DNA of 6,251 nt from a bacterium UBA6115 (GCA_002428405.1 DIWD01000056.1:14537-20787), one strand, 5' to 3'. Numbered from the stretch's first letter, positions 1-5,573 are shown. Notes: generated by a model from the sequence alone, not told the origin. Numbers and translations are program-made.

Positions 1-741
1 TTCCATCTGCTGCCGCTGTACCCCCTGAAAGGTTCTGTGTCCCGGGCCTGGCTGGCCGACGTCAGCCGCGACCGCTTCATCATGTACCACGTCAGCGGCG
101 AGGATGTTTCTCCCATGGAATTGCCGGACATCAAGACAAATTTCAAGGAGTTGTTTGACGACATTCAGACAGATACCAACATGCGCACAGGCAGTTACGG
201 CGGCCTGTCCGGCGCCTTTCATGGCCATGGCGCAGGGCAGGAGGAGGCGGACAAAGGACGGGAGAAGTACTTCCGCTACCTGGACGGCGCCTTCAGTGAG
301 TTGTTTAAAAACACCAGTCTGCCCATGATCCTGGCCGGCACGGAAGAAAACCTGGCCCAATACCGCCAGCTGGCCAAGGGCGCCTTTTATCTGGAAGGGA
401 TGATCGAAAAGCCGCTGGAGTCACTGGATCATGCCGAAATCCTGGAACAGGTCAGGCGCATCCTCGAACCACACATCGAAAAATCGCTTGATGGGCTGAG
501 AACGCTGATCAGCAACCAGGAGAAAGAGAACAAGGCCGTCAGCGACCTTCCGGGCATCCGGAAAGCAGCAGAGGAAGGCCGGGTGGACACCCTCATCCTG
601 CCGGGCAGCCTGAAAGAGAACGAGCAGGCCCTGCTGGACCGCGCCGCAGAGCAGGTGCTGGAAAACGGCGGCAGGCTTTACGCCGACAAGGACGGCTTGC
701 TGGACCTGCCGAACGGACGCCTGGCGCTGCTGCGTTACTGA
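1..741 (+). CDS. BaeRF-family (release-factor-like) protein, C-terminal part, 5' end missing
   Basis: The reading frame is open from the first base to TGA at 739-741, giving 246 residues with no start in the window. The GTG at 37 is internal, because the residues before it continue the same fold-like sequence and no ribosome binding site precedes it. Visible family marks are an Ala-Trp-Leu-Ala-Asp strand near residue 17, a Gly/His-rich stretch (FHGHGAGQEEADKGREKY) at 73-90 followed by a helix ending FRYLDGAF, then a strand 'PMILAGTEENLAQYR', and a C-terminal alpha/beta segment with 'VDTLILPG'. This order matches bacterial archaeo-eukaryotic release factor (BaeRF) proteins of the family-3 type as I remember them. 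These are soluble relatives of the eRF1/Pelota middle and C-terminal domains, with a predicted but unproven role at the ribosome. The family call is recall-based; the subfamily number is less sure. It converges on the minus-strand gene at 806-1384. Confidence 0.75.
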   Translation, partial: FHLLPLYPLKGSVSRAWLADVSRDRFIMYHVSGEDVSPMELPDIKTNFKELFDDIQTDTNMRTGSYGGLSGAFHGHGAGQEEADKGREKYFRYLDGAFSELFKNTSLPMILAGTEENLAQYRQLAKGAFYLEGMIEKPLESLDHAEILEQVRRILEPHIEKSLDGLRTLISNQEKENKAVSDLPGIRKAAEEGRVDTLILPGSLKENEQALLDRAAEQVLENGGRLYADKDGLLDLPNGRLALLRY

Positions 742-757
742 GAAAAACTGTTGATAT

Positions 758-800
758 ATCAAAAGGCAGGGGCGCTTTGCCCCTACCTCTGTGTTTTGAT
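758..800. terminator. Bidirectional rho-independent terminator between convergent genes
   Basis: The stem is AGG-c-AGGGGC (764-773) pairing with GCCCCT-a-CCT (779-788), with one c/a mismatch and a five-base loop GCTTT. It is flanked by ATCAAAA (758-764) and TTTTGAT (794-800), which are themselves complementary, so an A-run lies on one side and a T-run on the other. The structure sits 22 bases after the stop of the plus-strand BaeRF gene and just after the stop of the minus-strand gene ending at 806. It can therefore end transcription from both sides. Confidence 0.8.
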
Positions 801-805
801 GAAGG

Positions 806-1384
806 CTATTCCCCCGGGAGCGTTTCCAGGGTATTGAGCATATAGTGCATCCGCGCGCCCCAGCCCTCCGCGGCTTCCAGCGGATAGCGGAGGGTGCACA
901 GGTAGGTCCCGCTGGCGACCCACGTCAGGTATACAAGTGCCTTCTGCCCGTCCTTGCGGGCGGCAAAGCCCTGCACAGGATCATCAGGAAAGCTGAACAT
1001 GGGCAGCATGCCCTGTACGCCCACCTCTTCGCATACCCAGCCCTGGCGCTCATATTCCATCCGGTAATCCGACAGCCCCGGCTCGTCCTCCTGCCCGGGG
1101 GCCCAGGTGCTCTCAATGCTGAAGGACACCTCACCGGAGAGACGGTTGTCCATCAGCTCAAACCGGACACCGTTTTCCAATGGCACCGGCAGAAAACTCT
1201 CCGCGTCGTACCAGACGGCATACAGCCCTTCGATGCGGTACTCTGTTACAAGCACTTCTTCCGGCATGCCTTCCAGCTGGATGGTCATGCTCTTCTGGGT
1301 CATTTCCGCAAGCCCTGAAAACGGGATGACCGCGATGAGCGCCGCCAGCATCAGGGTTATGCGTATTTTCTGTGTTTTTGTCAT
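806..1384 (-). CDS. Small secreted protein of unknown function (192 aa, signal peptide)
   Basis: I do not recognise the family. The start at 1384 is chosen because AAGGAGG (minus strand 1396-1390) lies five bases before it; the adjacent ATG at 1387 is only two bases away and an upstream ATG at 1420 has no binding site. The N-terminus is a classic signal peptide: Lys/Arg-rich residues 1-8, a hydrophobic core about 10-22, then SGLA with probable cleavage after Ala26. There is no lipobox cysteine, so it should be released or wall-associated rather than a lipoprotein. The mature part is acidic, about 166 residues, rich in aromatic residues, with a 'TEYRIEGLYAVWYDAESF' strand-like block (47-64) and an ending 'ARMHYMLNTLETL'. 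The mature protein has two cysteines, at about residues 118 and 163. A degenerate second copy of its N-terminal half lies at 3611-3899, so this is a duplicated family in this genome. The gene stands alone on its strand. Confidence 0.8.
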   Translation of the reverse strand: MTKTQKIRITLMLAALIAVIPFSGLAEMTQKSMTIQLEGMPEEVLVTEYRIEGLYAVWYDAESFLPVPLENGVRFELMDNRLSGEVSFSIESTWAPGQEDEPGLSDYRMEYERQGWVCEEVGVQGMLPMFSFPDDPVQGFAARKDGQKALVYLTWVASGTYLCTLRYPLEAAEGWGARMHYMLNTLETLPGE

Positions 1385-1389
1385 CATTT

Positions 1390-1396
1390 CCTCCTT
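1390..1396 (-). promoter_or_regulatory. Ribosome binding site that fixes the start of the secreted protein
   Basis: AAGGAGG on the minus strand is followed by AA and two successive ATG codons. Spacing to the second ATG (1384) is five bases and to the first (1387) two, favouring the second. The site excludes the longer reading that begins at 1420. Confidence 0.75.
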
Positions 1397-1509
1397 GTTG
1401 CCTGTATTCAACCTATACAACGCGGCATCGGCATGCTATCCTGCTTGCGGTATATTTATTCACAGTTTCTCCACTTTCTTGCAGTCAGGGCCATGATTCC
1501 GCAATGGTA

Positions 1510-1539
1510 TTGATTGCCTGCCGCATTCAGTGATATCCT
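1510..1539 (+). promoter_or_regulatory. Possible sigma-A promoter for the dipeptidase-DUF819 unit
   Basis: TTGATT (1510-1515) and TATCCT (1534-1539) are separated by 18 bases, and each matches four of six consensus positions. Transcription would begin about 1546, leaving a leader of some 50 bases before the start at 1598. The match is weak and rests only on position between the divergent genes. I found no convincing promoter for the opposite gene in 1397-1509. Confidence 0.3.
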
Positions 1540-1597
1540 GCCCCTGTCGGCGCTGCGCGCCAAAAAGAGAAGTGTATATTCAGCAAAGGTGATGCAC

Positions 1598-2242
1598 ATG
1601 AACCTCAGTACAAAAGGTGTACCAAAAAAGGGTTTGCCGGCTGGTTTCGTTTATGTGGACGAGTTCATTGACGATTGCATTGTGGACGCAAAATATGCAG
1701 GAACAGAAAACTTCCTGGGCCGTCCTGCCGCAGGGTATCATGCGCCGCTGGTGGTCGTCACGCGGGAGGTGGCAGACCGGCTGGTGACCGCCGCGGCCGC
1801 GCTGCGGGGACAAGGCTATGTCCTGAAGATCTTTGACGCCTTCAGGCCCCAGCGCGCGGTGGACGATTTTGTCCGCTGGGCGGAGGATCCTGAGGACTGC
1901 CGGCGCAGGATGGTGCATTACCCAAATGAGGAGAAACGGGACTTATTCCCCAAGGGATACATCGCAAAGCGCTCCGGCCACACGCGGGGCTGCTCGGTGG
2001 ACCTGACCCTCGTGGACAGGAACACCTGGCAGGAACTGGACATGGGCAGCATCTTCGACTTCATGGACCTGCGCAGCCACCACGGCGCGCTGGGGCTGAG
2101 CCCCCTGCAGGAGGCCAACCGCCTGATCCTGATGGACGCGATGTGCGCAAACGGTTTCCGCCTATATCAGGAAGAATGGTGGCACTATATCGCTTTTCCC
2201 GAACCCTACCCCGACACTTACTTTGACTTCCCTATCCAATAA
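1598..2242 (+). CDS. vanX: VanX-type D-alanyl-D-alanine dipeptidase (peptidase family M15D)
   Basis: A zinc enzyme that hydrolyses the dipeptide D-Ala-D-Ala, expected in the cytoplasm because no signal peptide is present. The start at 1598 is preferred: AAAGGTGA lies at about 1585-1592 and the product is 214 aa, close to the roughly 200 aa of VanX; upstream in-frame starts at 1592 and 1514 are too near or lack a site. Key residues are visible: 'FDAFRPQRAV' with Arg83 (the VanX Arg71 position), zinc ligands in 'SGHTRGCSVDLTL' (His128, Asp135), and 'EEWWH' with catalytic Glu193 and zinc ligand His196. The block 'FDFMDLRSHH' (153-162) and the end 'YPDTYFDFPIQ' also match VanX closely. The symbol denotes this family only: no VanA/B-type ligase, VanH or VanRS genes are present, so a peptide-scavenging or D-Ala recycling role is more likely than glycopeptide resistance. 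The DUF819 gene follows after 83 bases. Confidence 0.92.
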   Translation: MNLSTKGVPKKGLPAGFVYVDEFIDDCIVDAKYAGTENFLGRPAAGYHAPLVVVTREVADRLVTAAAALRGQGYVLKIFDAFRPQRAVDDFVRWAEDPEDCRRRMVHYPNEEKRDLFPKGYIAKRSGHTRGCSVDLTLVDRNTWQELDMGSIFDFMDLRSHHGALGLSPLQEANRLILMDAMCANGFRLYQEEWWHYIAFPEPYPDTYFDFPIQ

Positions 2243-2267
2243 GCTCCCTGCCCGGCATCCTGCGTGG

Positions 2268-2296
2268 CGTTTCCGTGCCTGAGGCACGATGGAACG
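2268..2296 (+). other. Stem-loop between dipeptidase and DUF819 genes
   Basis: CGTGCC (2274-2279) pairs with GGCACG (2283-2288) over a TGA loop. The stem extends by CGTTTC (2268-2273) with GGAACG (2291-2296), including one G-T pair and a two-base bulge (2289-2290), for 12 pairs in all. No T-run follows, so it is not a standard terminator. It may separate the stability or expression of the two cistrons, or partly end transcription. It lies 16 bases before the AAGGAGG site of the DUF819 gene. Confidence 0.5.
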
Positions 2297-2325
2297 GATA
2301 GAATCACGAAGAAGGAGGCACCCCT

Positions 2326-3561
2326 ATGTTTCCCAATGGCACTCTCTTCACCGCTGAGCAGACCTGGCCGCTGCTGGCCCTGATGTGCGGCTGGGTGGCG
2401 TTTTCCATCTGGCTGGAGCAAAAATTCAAATGGGCCAGCAAACTGTCCGGCGCTATCCTCGCGCTCATCGGCGCGCTGCTCATGGTCAACCTGAAAATCA
2501 TCCCCACCAGCGCCCCTGTGTTTGATGATTTCGTCTGGGGCATCGCCGTGCCCCTGGCCATCCCGATGCTGCTGATGAAGTGCAACCTGAGGAAGATGTG
2601 GAAGGATACAGGCCGTTTCCTGATCATCTTCCTGCTGGGCTCCGTGGGCACGATGGTCGGCGCGGTGCTGGCCTTCCTGCTGCTGAGGGGCACCAGCCTG
2701 GAGAACCTGGCGGCCTCCGCCGCCACCATGACCGGTTCCTACATCGGCGGCGGCGTCAACTTCTCCGCCCTGGCCGCTACTTATATGGCAGGCACCACGA
2801 CCATCGGCTCCCTCACGGTGGCCGACAACCTGCTCATGGCGCTGTACTTCTTCGTGCTGCTGGCCATCCCAGCGCAGCGCCTGTTCATCAAGGCATACAT
2901 CCACCCGCACATGGATGAGGTGCAGGCGGGCCTGGACAAAAACGTGCTGGAAAAGGAAAAGACCCGCGCAGCCGCCTTCTGGGGCCGCAAGGAAATCTCC
3001 ATCAAGGACATCGCCATCAACGTGGCCGTGGCCGCGGCCATCGTAATGGTGTCCAAGCTCCTCGCCGGCTGGATCGGCGGGATGATCCCGGGCGACAACT
3101 TCATCCTTTCCCTGTTCAAGAGCCTGCTTGGCAGCCAGTACATCTGGATCACCACGCTTTCCATCCTGCTGGCTACCTTCGGCGGCAAGCAGACTGAGAA
3201 GGTCTCCGGCTCACAGGAGATCGGCACCTATCTCATCTACCTGTTCTTCTTTGTCATCGGCGTTCCGGCCTCCATCAGCGCGCTTATCCAGGAAGCGCCT
3301 CTGCTGCTGGTACTGACGGGCTTGATGGTCCTGGTGAATATGCTGTTCAGCTTCGGCTTTGGCAAGCTCTTCAACTTCAGCCTGGAGGAGATCATCCTCG
3401 CCTCCAACGCCAACATCGGCGGGCCGACCACGGCCGCCGCGATGGCGATCTCACAGGGCTGGACAAAGCTCATCGGGCCCAGCATGCTGGTGGGCACCTT
3501 CGGCTATGCCATCGGCACCTACCTTGGCGTCATCATCTACAACATCCTCAGCGCGATGTGA
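2326..3561 (+). CDS. DUF819 (YjcL-like) multi-pass membrane protein, putative transporter
   Basis: A 411-residue integral membrane protein of the DUF819/YjcL family, whose substrate is not known. AAGGAGG at 2312-2318, seven bases before ATG, fixes the start. Hydrophobic segments are visible at roughly 14-30, 41-58, 69-84, 98-120, 166-183, 228-250, 270-285, 302-320, 324-346 and 385-408. A polar linker at 186-227 separates two halves. Each half carries a Gly-rich motif of the kind seen in discontinuous helices of secondary transporters: 'GSYIGGGVNF' (137-146) and 'NANIGGPTTAAAMA' (361-374). This pairing suggests an internal two-fold repeat and carrier-type transport, which is inference. Length is typical of the family. 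It follows the D-Ala-D-Ala dipeptidase by 83 bases with no evident promoter between, so it is probably co-transcribed and may import peptides or D-amino acids for that enzyme. Confidence 0.88.
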   Translation: MFPNGTLFTAEQTWPLLALMCGWVAFSIWLEQKFKWASKLSGAILALIGALLMVNLKIIPTSAPVFDDFVWGIAVPLAIPMLLMKCNLRKMWKDTGRFLIIFLLGSVGTMVGAVLAFLLLRGTSLENLAASAATMTGSYIGGGVNFSALAATYMAGTTTIGSLTVADNLLMALYFFVLLAIPAQRLFIKAYIHPHMDEVQAGLDKNVLEKEKTRAAAFWGRKEISIKDIAINVAVAAAIVMVSKLLAGWIGGMIPGDNFILSLFKSLLGSQYIWITTLSILLATFGGKQTEKVSGSQEIGTYLIYLFFFVIGVPASISALIQEAPLLLVLTGLMVLVNMLFSFGFGKLFNFSLEEIILASNANIGGPTTAAAMAISQGWTKLIGPSMLVGTFGYAIGTYLGVIIYNILSAM

Positions 3562-3598
3562 TCCCCTCACCTTCGTGTATTTCTTCTGATATGCCCGG

Positions 3599-3616
3599 CG
3601 GGCACCAACTTGCCCG
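3599..3616 (+). terminator. Weak terminator-like hairpin after the DUF819 gene
   Basis: CGGGCA (3599-3604) pairs perfectly with TGCCCG (3611-3616) over a six-base loop. A TTTT run occurs only about 12 bases later (3629-3632), so termination is uncertain. The right arm coincides with the edge of the gene remnant at 3611-3899, so it may be a by-product of the deletion junction. No better terminator is visible after the stop at 3561. Confidence 0.35.
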
Positions 3617-3899
3617 GGTTTCAAGGTGTTTTAATTACTGAAGGATACTTCGCCAGTCAGGTGAGTATCCTTCAGTTCAAACAGGACGCTGTTTTCCAAT
3701 GCAGCCGGCGTGAAACTTTCCGCGTCGTACCACAGGGTATACGGCCTTTCCGTACGGTATTCTGTTACAAGCGCTTCTTCAGGCGCGCCTTCCGGTTGGA
3801 TGGGAAGCTCCTTCTGCGCGGGAGGGCAGGGGAGTTGAATGTTTTTCATCAGGCCTGCCGCGGGAGCAGGATGATGAGTGATTGACAGTTCCTTGCCAT
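3611..3899 (-). pseudogene. Degenerate, truncated copy of the secreted-protein gene at 806-1384
   Basis: Bases 3611-3819 align without gaps to 1092-1300 at a constant offset of 2519, with about 154 of 209 bases identical by hand count (near 74%). In protein terms about 38 of 56 residues match, including 'LVTEYR', 'WYDAESF' and 'GEVSFS'. The copy has three lesions. First, a minus-strand ATG at 3899 with GGAGG five bases upstream opens 'MARNCQSLIILLPRQA' and then stops at 3849-3851; the start lies four bases nearer than in the intact gene, consistent with a net four-base loss and frameshift in the signal-peptide region. Second, where the intact gene reads Ile-Glu, the copy reads Asn-stop (TAA, 3633-3631), and the homologous frame then continues with Thr..Pro-Gly-Gln. 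Third, homology ends near 3611, so the last 94 or so codons are missing. An open frame of 95 codons (3918-3631) exists but joins unrelated N-terminal residues to the homologous core. It is most likely non-functional. Confidence 0.82.
3637..3676. repeat. Perfect 12-bp inverted repeat inside the gene remnant
   Basis: ACTGAAGGATAC (3637-3648) and GTATCCTTCAGT (3665-3676) are exact reverse complements separated by 16 bases. In the intact paralogue the same arms (from about 1118 and 1146) pair imperfectly, about 10 of 12. It overlaps the premature stop of the remnant. No T-run follows on either strand, so a terminator role is not clear. Confidence 0.65.
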
Positions 3900-3930
3900 G
3901 GGATCCTCCCCGGTTCATAAATCCAAATAA

Positions 3931-3978
3931 TCAAAAGGCACGCGCGGTCGGTTTCTTCCCGCCGGTTCCCCGTTCCAT
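3931..3978 (-). CDS. Possible 15-residue micro-ORF upstream of the remnant
   Basis: On the minus strand AAGGAGG (3991-3985) is followed after six bases by ATG (3978) and an open frame encoding MERGTGGKKPTARAF, ending at TGA (3933-3931). The initiation region is as good as that of the real genes. The peptide is basic, Gly-rich and not recognised. It lies 32 bases before the remnant's start codon, so it may be a leader peptide or the stump of another decayed gene. Chance is also possible. Confidence 0.2.
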   Translation of the reverse strand: MERGTGGKKPTARAF

Positions 3979-3989
3979 CCCTTGCCTCC

Positions 3990-4019
3990 TTGCGCGGACA
4001 CGAATATGTACGGTATGAT
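3990..4019 (+). promoter_or_regulatory. Tentative promoter for the glycosyltransferase gene
   Basis: TATGAT (4014-4019) matches five of six -10 positions. The best -35 at 18 bases spacing is TTGCGC (3990-3995), with only three matches. If real, the leader would be about 150 bases and would contain the stem-loops at 4043-4091. Confidence 0.25.
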
Positions 4020-4056
4020 GATGGCGCAGCAAGCAAAAGTCAGGGCAGAATGCCCG

Positions 4057-4091
4057 CAATGGACAGACGCTTCCACAGCGTCGTCCCATTG
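4057..4091. other. Strong bulged stem-loop in the intergenic region
   Basis: Three stacked helices form one hairpin: CAAT (4057-4060) with ATTG (4088-4091), GGAC (4061-4064) with GTCC (4083-4086), and GACGC (4066-4070) with GCGTC (4078-4082). That makes 13 pairs with a bulged A (4065), a bulged C (4087) and a seven-base loop. A second small hairpin, GGGCA-gaa-TGCCC (4043-4055), sits just beside it. Read on the minus strand, the pair of hairpins is followed by TGACTTTTGC; read on the plus strand, it would lie in the leader of the glycosyltransferase gene. Confidence 0.55.
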
Positions 4092-4178
4092 TGGTCCGTC
4101 CCTAAAAAACGCACGGCGGTTGACCGTCAATCTGTCATGCCTGCGCCGTTGAGCTGAAAATGCAAGGAGAAGATACGA

Positions 4179-5423
4179 ATGAAAGAGATCCGGCTGGGAA
4201 TAGGTTTCGCGACAGGACGCAAGTCCTTCAGGAAAGTACTCTCAGCTTATATCAACACCTGGAACAACACGAAACGGGAACTGCCGGAAGAACTGAAGAT
4301 CCGCCTGAGCCTGTTTGTTTCCTACGATGTGGAATACCACAACACCCAGTCGACCGATTATACGAACCTTAGTCAGGAAATCGTCGACGCGTTTGAGAAC
4401 ATTGTATTCCTGGGAGCGAAAAACGTCCTGAACAGCATCGAGAGATTGAAGGAGAATGATTCATACAGCCAGGCTGAACTGAAGAACGTTTTTGGCGCGG
4501 GGTATGCCGGGAAACGCAACGCGGTCCTGTTTGCAGCCATAGAGAACCGGATGGATTGCCTCCTTTTCCTTGATGATGACGAATACCCGATGGCTGTCAC
4601 AAACAAGCACAATAAGTGTATCTGGAGCGGCGAACAGGTTTTCCTGACGCACCTGAAGGAAATCGAAAAAGCTGACTATACCAACGGGCATCACTGCGGC
4701 TATGTTTCCCCCATCCCGCAAATCGCTTTCAATAAAACGCTGAGCGAACAAACCTTCAGGGCGTTCATCGGGGCAATCAGCAACGATATCATCAACTGGG
4801 GCAGCATCAAAGACTTGATGCGGTCCGGGGGCGTCACCTACGCGTCCACAGACGTCCTGCTGAGACAGGAAGGCGAGGACGTTCCACTCCTTGGCGGATG
4901 CAAATTCATCTCCGGCGCGAATTTATGCATCAACCTGACGCGGCCTGAGAAAACCCTGCCCTTCTTCAATCCCCCCGGGGCGCGGGGCGAGGACACTTTC
5001 CTGTCCACCCTGCTCAGGGACCGCACGGTGCGTCTGGTCCCCTGCTATACTTTCCACGACGGGTTTTCCATTTATCAGCATCTCCTCTCCGGGGTGCTGC
5101 CCATCCACCTCGAGCCGATCACAGCCGGTTCGCCATCCGTCAACACACGCTTCGTCGCCGCATGCATAGGCTGGGTGAGATACAAACCCCTGCTGATCTA
5201 CATCACACAGCCGGATGGCTTTGAAAAGAAAATGAAGGCAATCAGAAACACCCTGTCCAGGACGCTGCCGAAACTGGCGGAATACTTTGATGACAGACGT
5301 TTCCTGAAGATTGCGGACGAGTTCGAAAAGTACTGCCGGAACGTCAGGAAACACAGCGACCAGTTCCTCATGACCCGGCAGACATGGAAAAAAATGATGG
5401 CTGGGGTATCCTCAGAGCGGTGA
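4179..5423 (+). CDS. Putative GT-A-fold glycosyltransferase (414 aa, substrate unknown)
   Basis: AAGGAGA at 4164-4170 lies about nine bases before ATG 4179. No signal peptide or clear membrane helix is present, so it should be cytoplasmic. The N-terminal half looks like a nucleotide-sugar-binding GT-A domain: 'GIGFATGRKSFRKVLSAY' opening (7-24), 'LSLFVSYDVEYH' strand (44-54), 'GYAGKRNAVLFAA' (108-120), then 'CLLFLDDDEYP' (127-137), whose Asp132-134 fits the DxD metal and sugar-nucleotide motif. Later come 'GCKFISGANLCINL' (240-253), resembling the acceptor-side Gly-x-Asn strand of GT2 enzymes, and 'GARGEDTFLSTLL' (267-279), resembling the GED catalytic-base region, with a possible metal-site His293. 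The C-terminal 100 residues are helical and Lys/Arg-rich. Overall similarity to a named family is not clear to me; the fold call rests on these motifs. The first half appears by eye more AT-rich in codon choice than its neighbours. It seems to be a single-gene unit. Confidence 0.6.
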   Translation: MKEIRLGIGFATGRKSFRKVLSAYINTWNNTKRELPEELKIRLSLFVSYDVEYHNTQSTDYTNLSQEIVDAFENIVFLGAKNVLNSIERLKENDSYSQAELKNVFGAGYAGKRNAVLFAAIENRMDCLLFLDDDEYPMAVTNKHNKCIWSGEQVFLTHLKEIEKADYTNGHHCGYVSPIPQIAFNKTLSEQTFRAFIGAISNDIINWGSIKDLMRSGGVTYASTDVLLRQEGEDVPLLGGCKFISGANLCINLTRPEKTLPFFNPPGARGEDTFLSTLLRDRTVRLVPCYTFHDGFSIYQHLLSGVLPIHLEPITAGSPSVNTRFVAACIGWVRYKPLLIYITQPDGFEKKMKAIRNTLSRTLPKLAEYFDDRRFLKIADEFEKYCRNVRKHSDQFLMTRQTWKKMMAGVSSER

Positions 5424-5483
5424 CCCGCGCGGGATGATCCCATCATGCTGTCTGCCGATGTCTAAAACGGATAATTCGGCGTG

Positions 5484-5502
5484 TCCGGTGCCGGATGTTT
5501 TT
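5484..5502 (+). terminator. Probable terminator of the glycosyltransferase gene
   Basis: TCCG (5484-5487) pairs with CGGA (5492-5495) over loop GTGC, with two flanking G-T pairs, and is followed at once by TGTTTTT (5496-5502). The stem is short, but the T-run is the only one after the stop at 5423. It also separates this gene from the promoter at 5524. Confidence 0.4.
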
Positions 5503-5523
5503 CGCGATTCGGGCTGAAGTGCG

Positions 5524-5552
5524 TTGCAAACGCCTCCCGTTTATCATAGAAT
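5524..5552 (+). promoter_or_regulatory. Sigma-A-type promoter for the DUF1846 gene
   Basis: TTGCAA (5524-5529) and TAGAAT (5547-5552) are separated by exactly 17 bases and match four and five of six consensus positions. Transcription would start near 5559, giving a leader of about 53 bases that contains a G/C hairpin and the AAGGAGG site. This is the best promoter match in the window. Confidence 0.6.
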
Positions 5553-5573
5553 AATCAGCGTTGAATATTACAC

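Larger units (their letters stand above)
3900..4178. other. Intergenic stretch without a supported standard gene
   Basis: About 280 bases lie between the remnant and the glycosyltransferase gene. Apart from the micro-ORF, the hairpins at 4043-4091 and a weak promoter match, I see only an odd palindrome TTGACcGTCAA at 4120-4130, which could be an operator half-site pair or chance. Two minus-strand open frames (3779-4036 and 3915-4130) have no binding site or recognisable product. Much of this stretch may be decayed sequence associated with the remnant. Confidence 0.5.

Noticed and set aside
845..1318. Plus-strand open frame opposite the secreted-protein gene
   Set aside because: No binding site and no recognisable product; the minus frame has a signal peptide, a strong binding site and a paralogue. 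A similar antisense frame at 3610-3885 simply mirrors the remnant.
1385..1420. Longer start (ATG at 1420) for the secreted protein
   Set aside because: No ribosome binding site precedes it and it would place a polar tail before a standard signal peptide; AAGGAGG at 1396-1390 points to 1384.
1514..1597. 28-residue N-terminal extension of the dipeptidase
   Set aside because: It is not part of VanX-type proteins, has no binding site and overlaps the likely promoter region.
1598..2242. Vancomycin-resistance operon
   Set aside because: Only the dipeptidase is present; there is no D-Ala-D-Lac or D-Ser ligase, VanH, VanS or VanR, and VanX-type enzymes also occur outside resistance clusters.
2218..2910. 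Long minus-strand open frame opposite the DUF819 gene
   Set aside because: Its product is a His/Gln/Gly-rich string without known features, typical of the antisense of a GC-rich membrane-protein gene.
4120..4130. Palindrome TTGACcGTCAA as an operator
   Set aside because: Only five bases per arm, a single occurrence and no regulator gene in the window; chance is likely.
3900..4178. Mobile element remnant or attachment site as the cause of the decayed region
   Set aside because: No transposase fragment, terminal inverted repeats, tRNA end or target-site duplication could be seen.
4160..4372. 70-codon frame overlapping the glycosyltransferase start
   Set aside because: It is out of frame with the motif-bearing protein, lacks its own binding site and ends early; the AAGGAGA serves the ATG at 4179.
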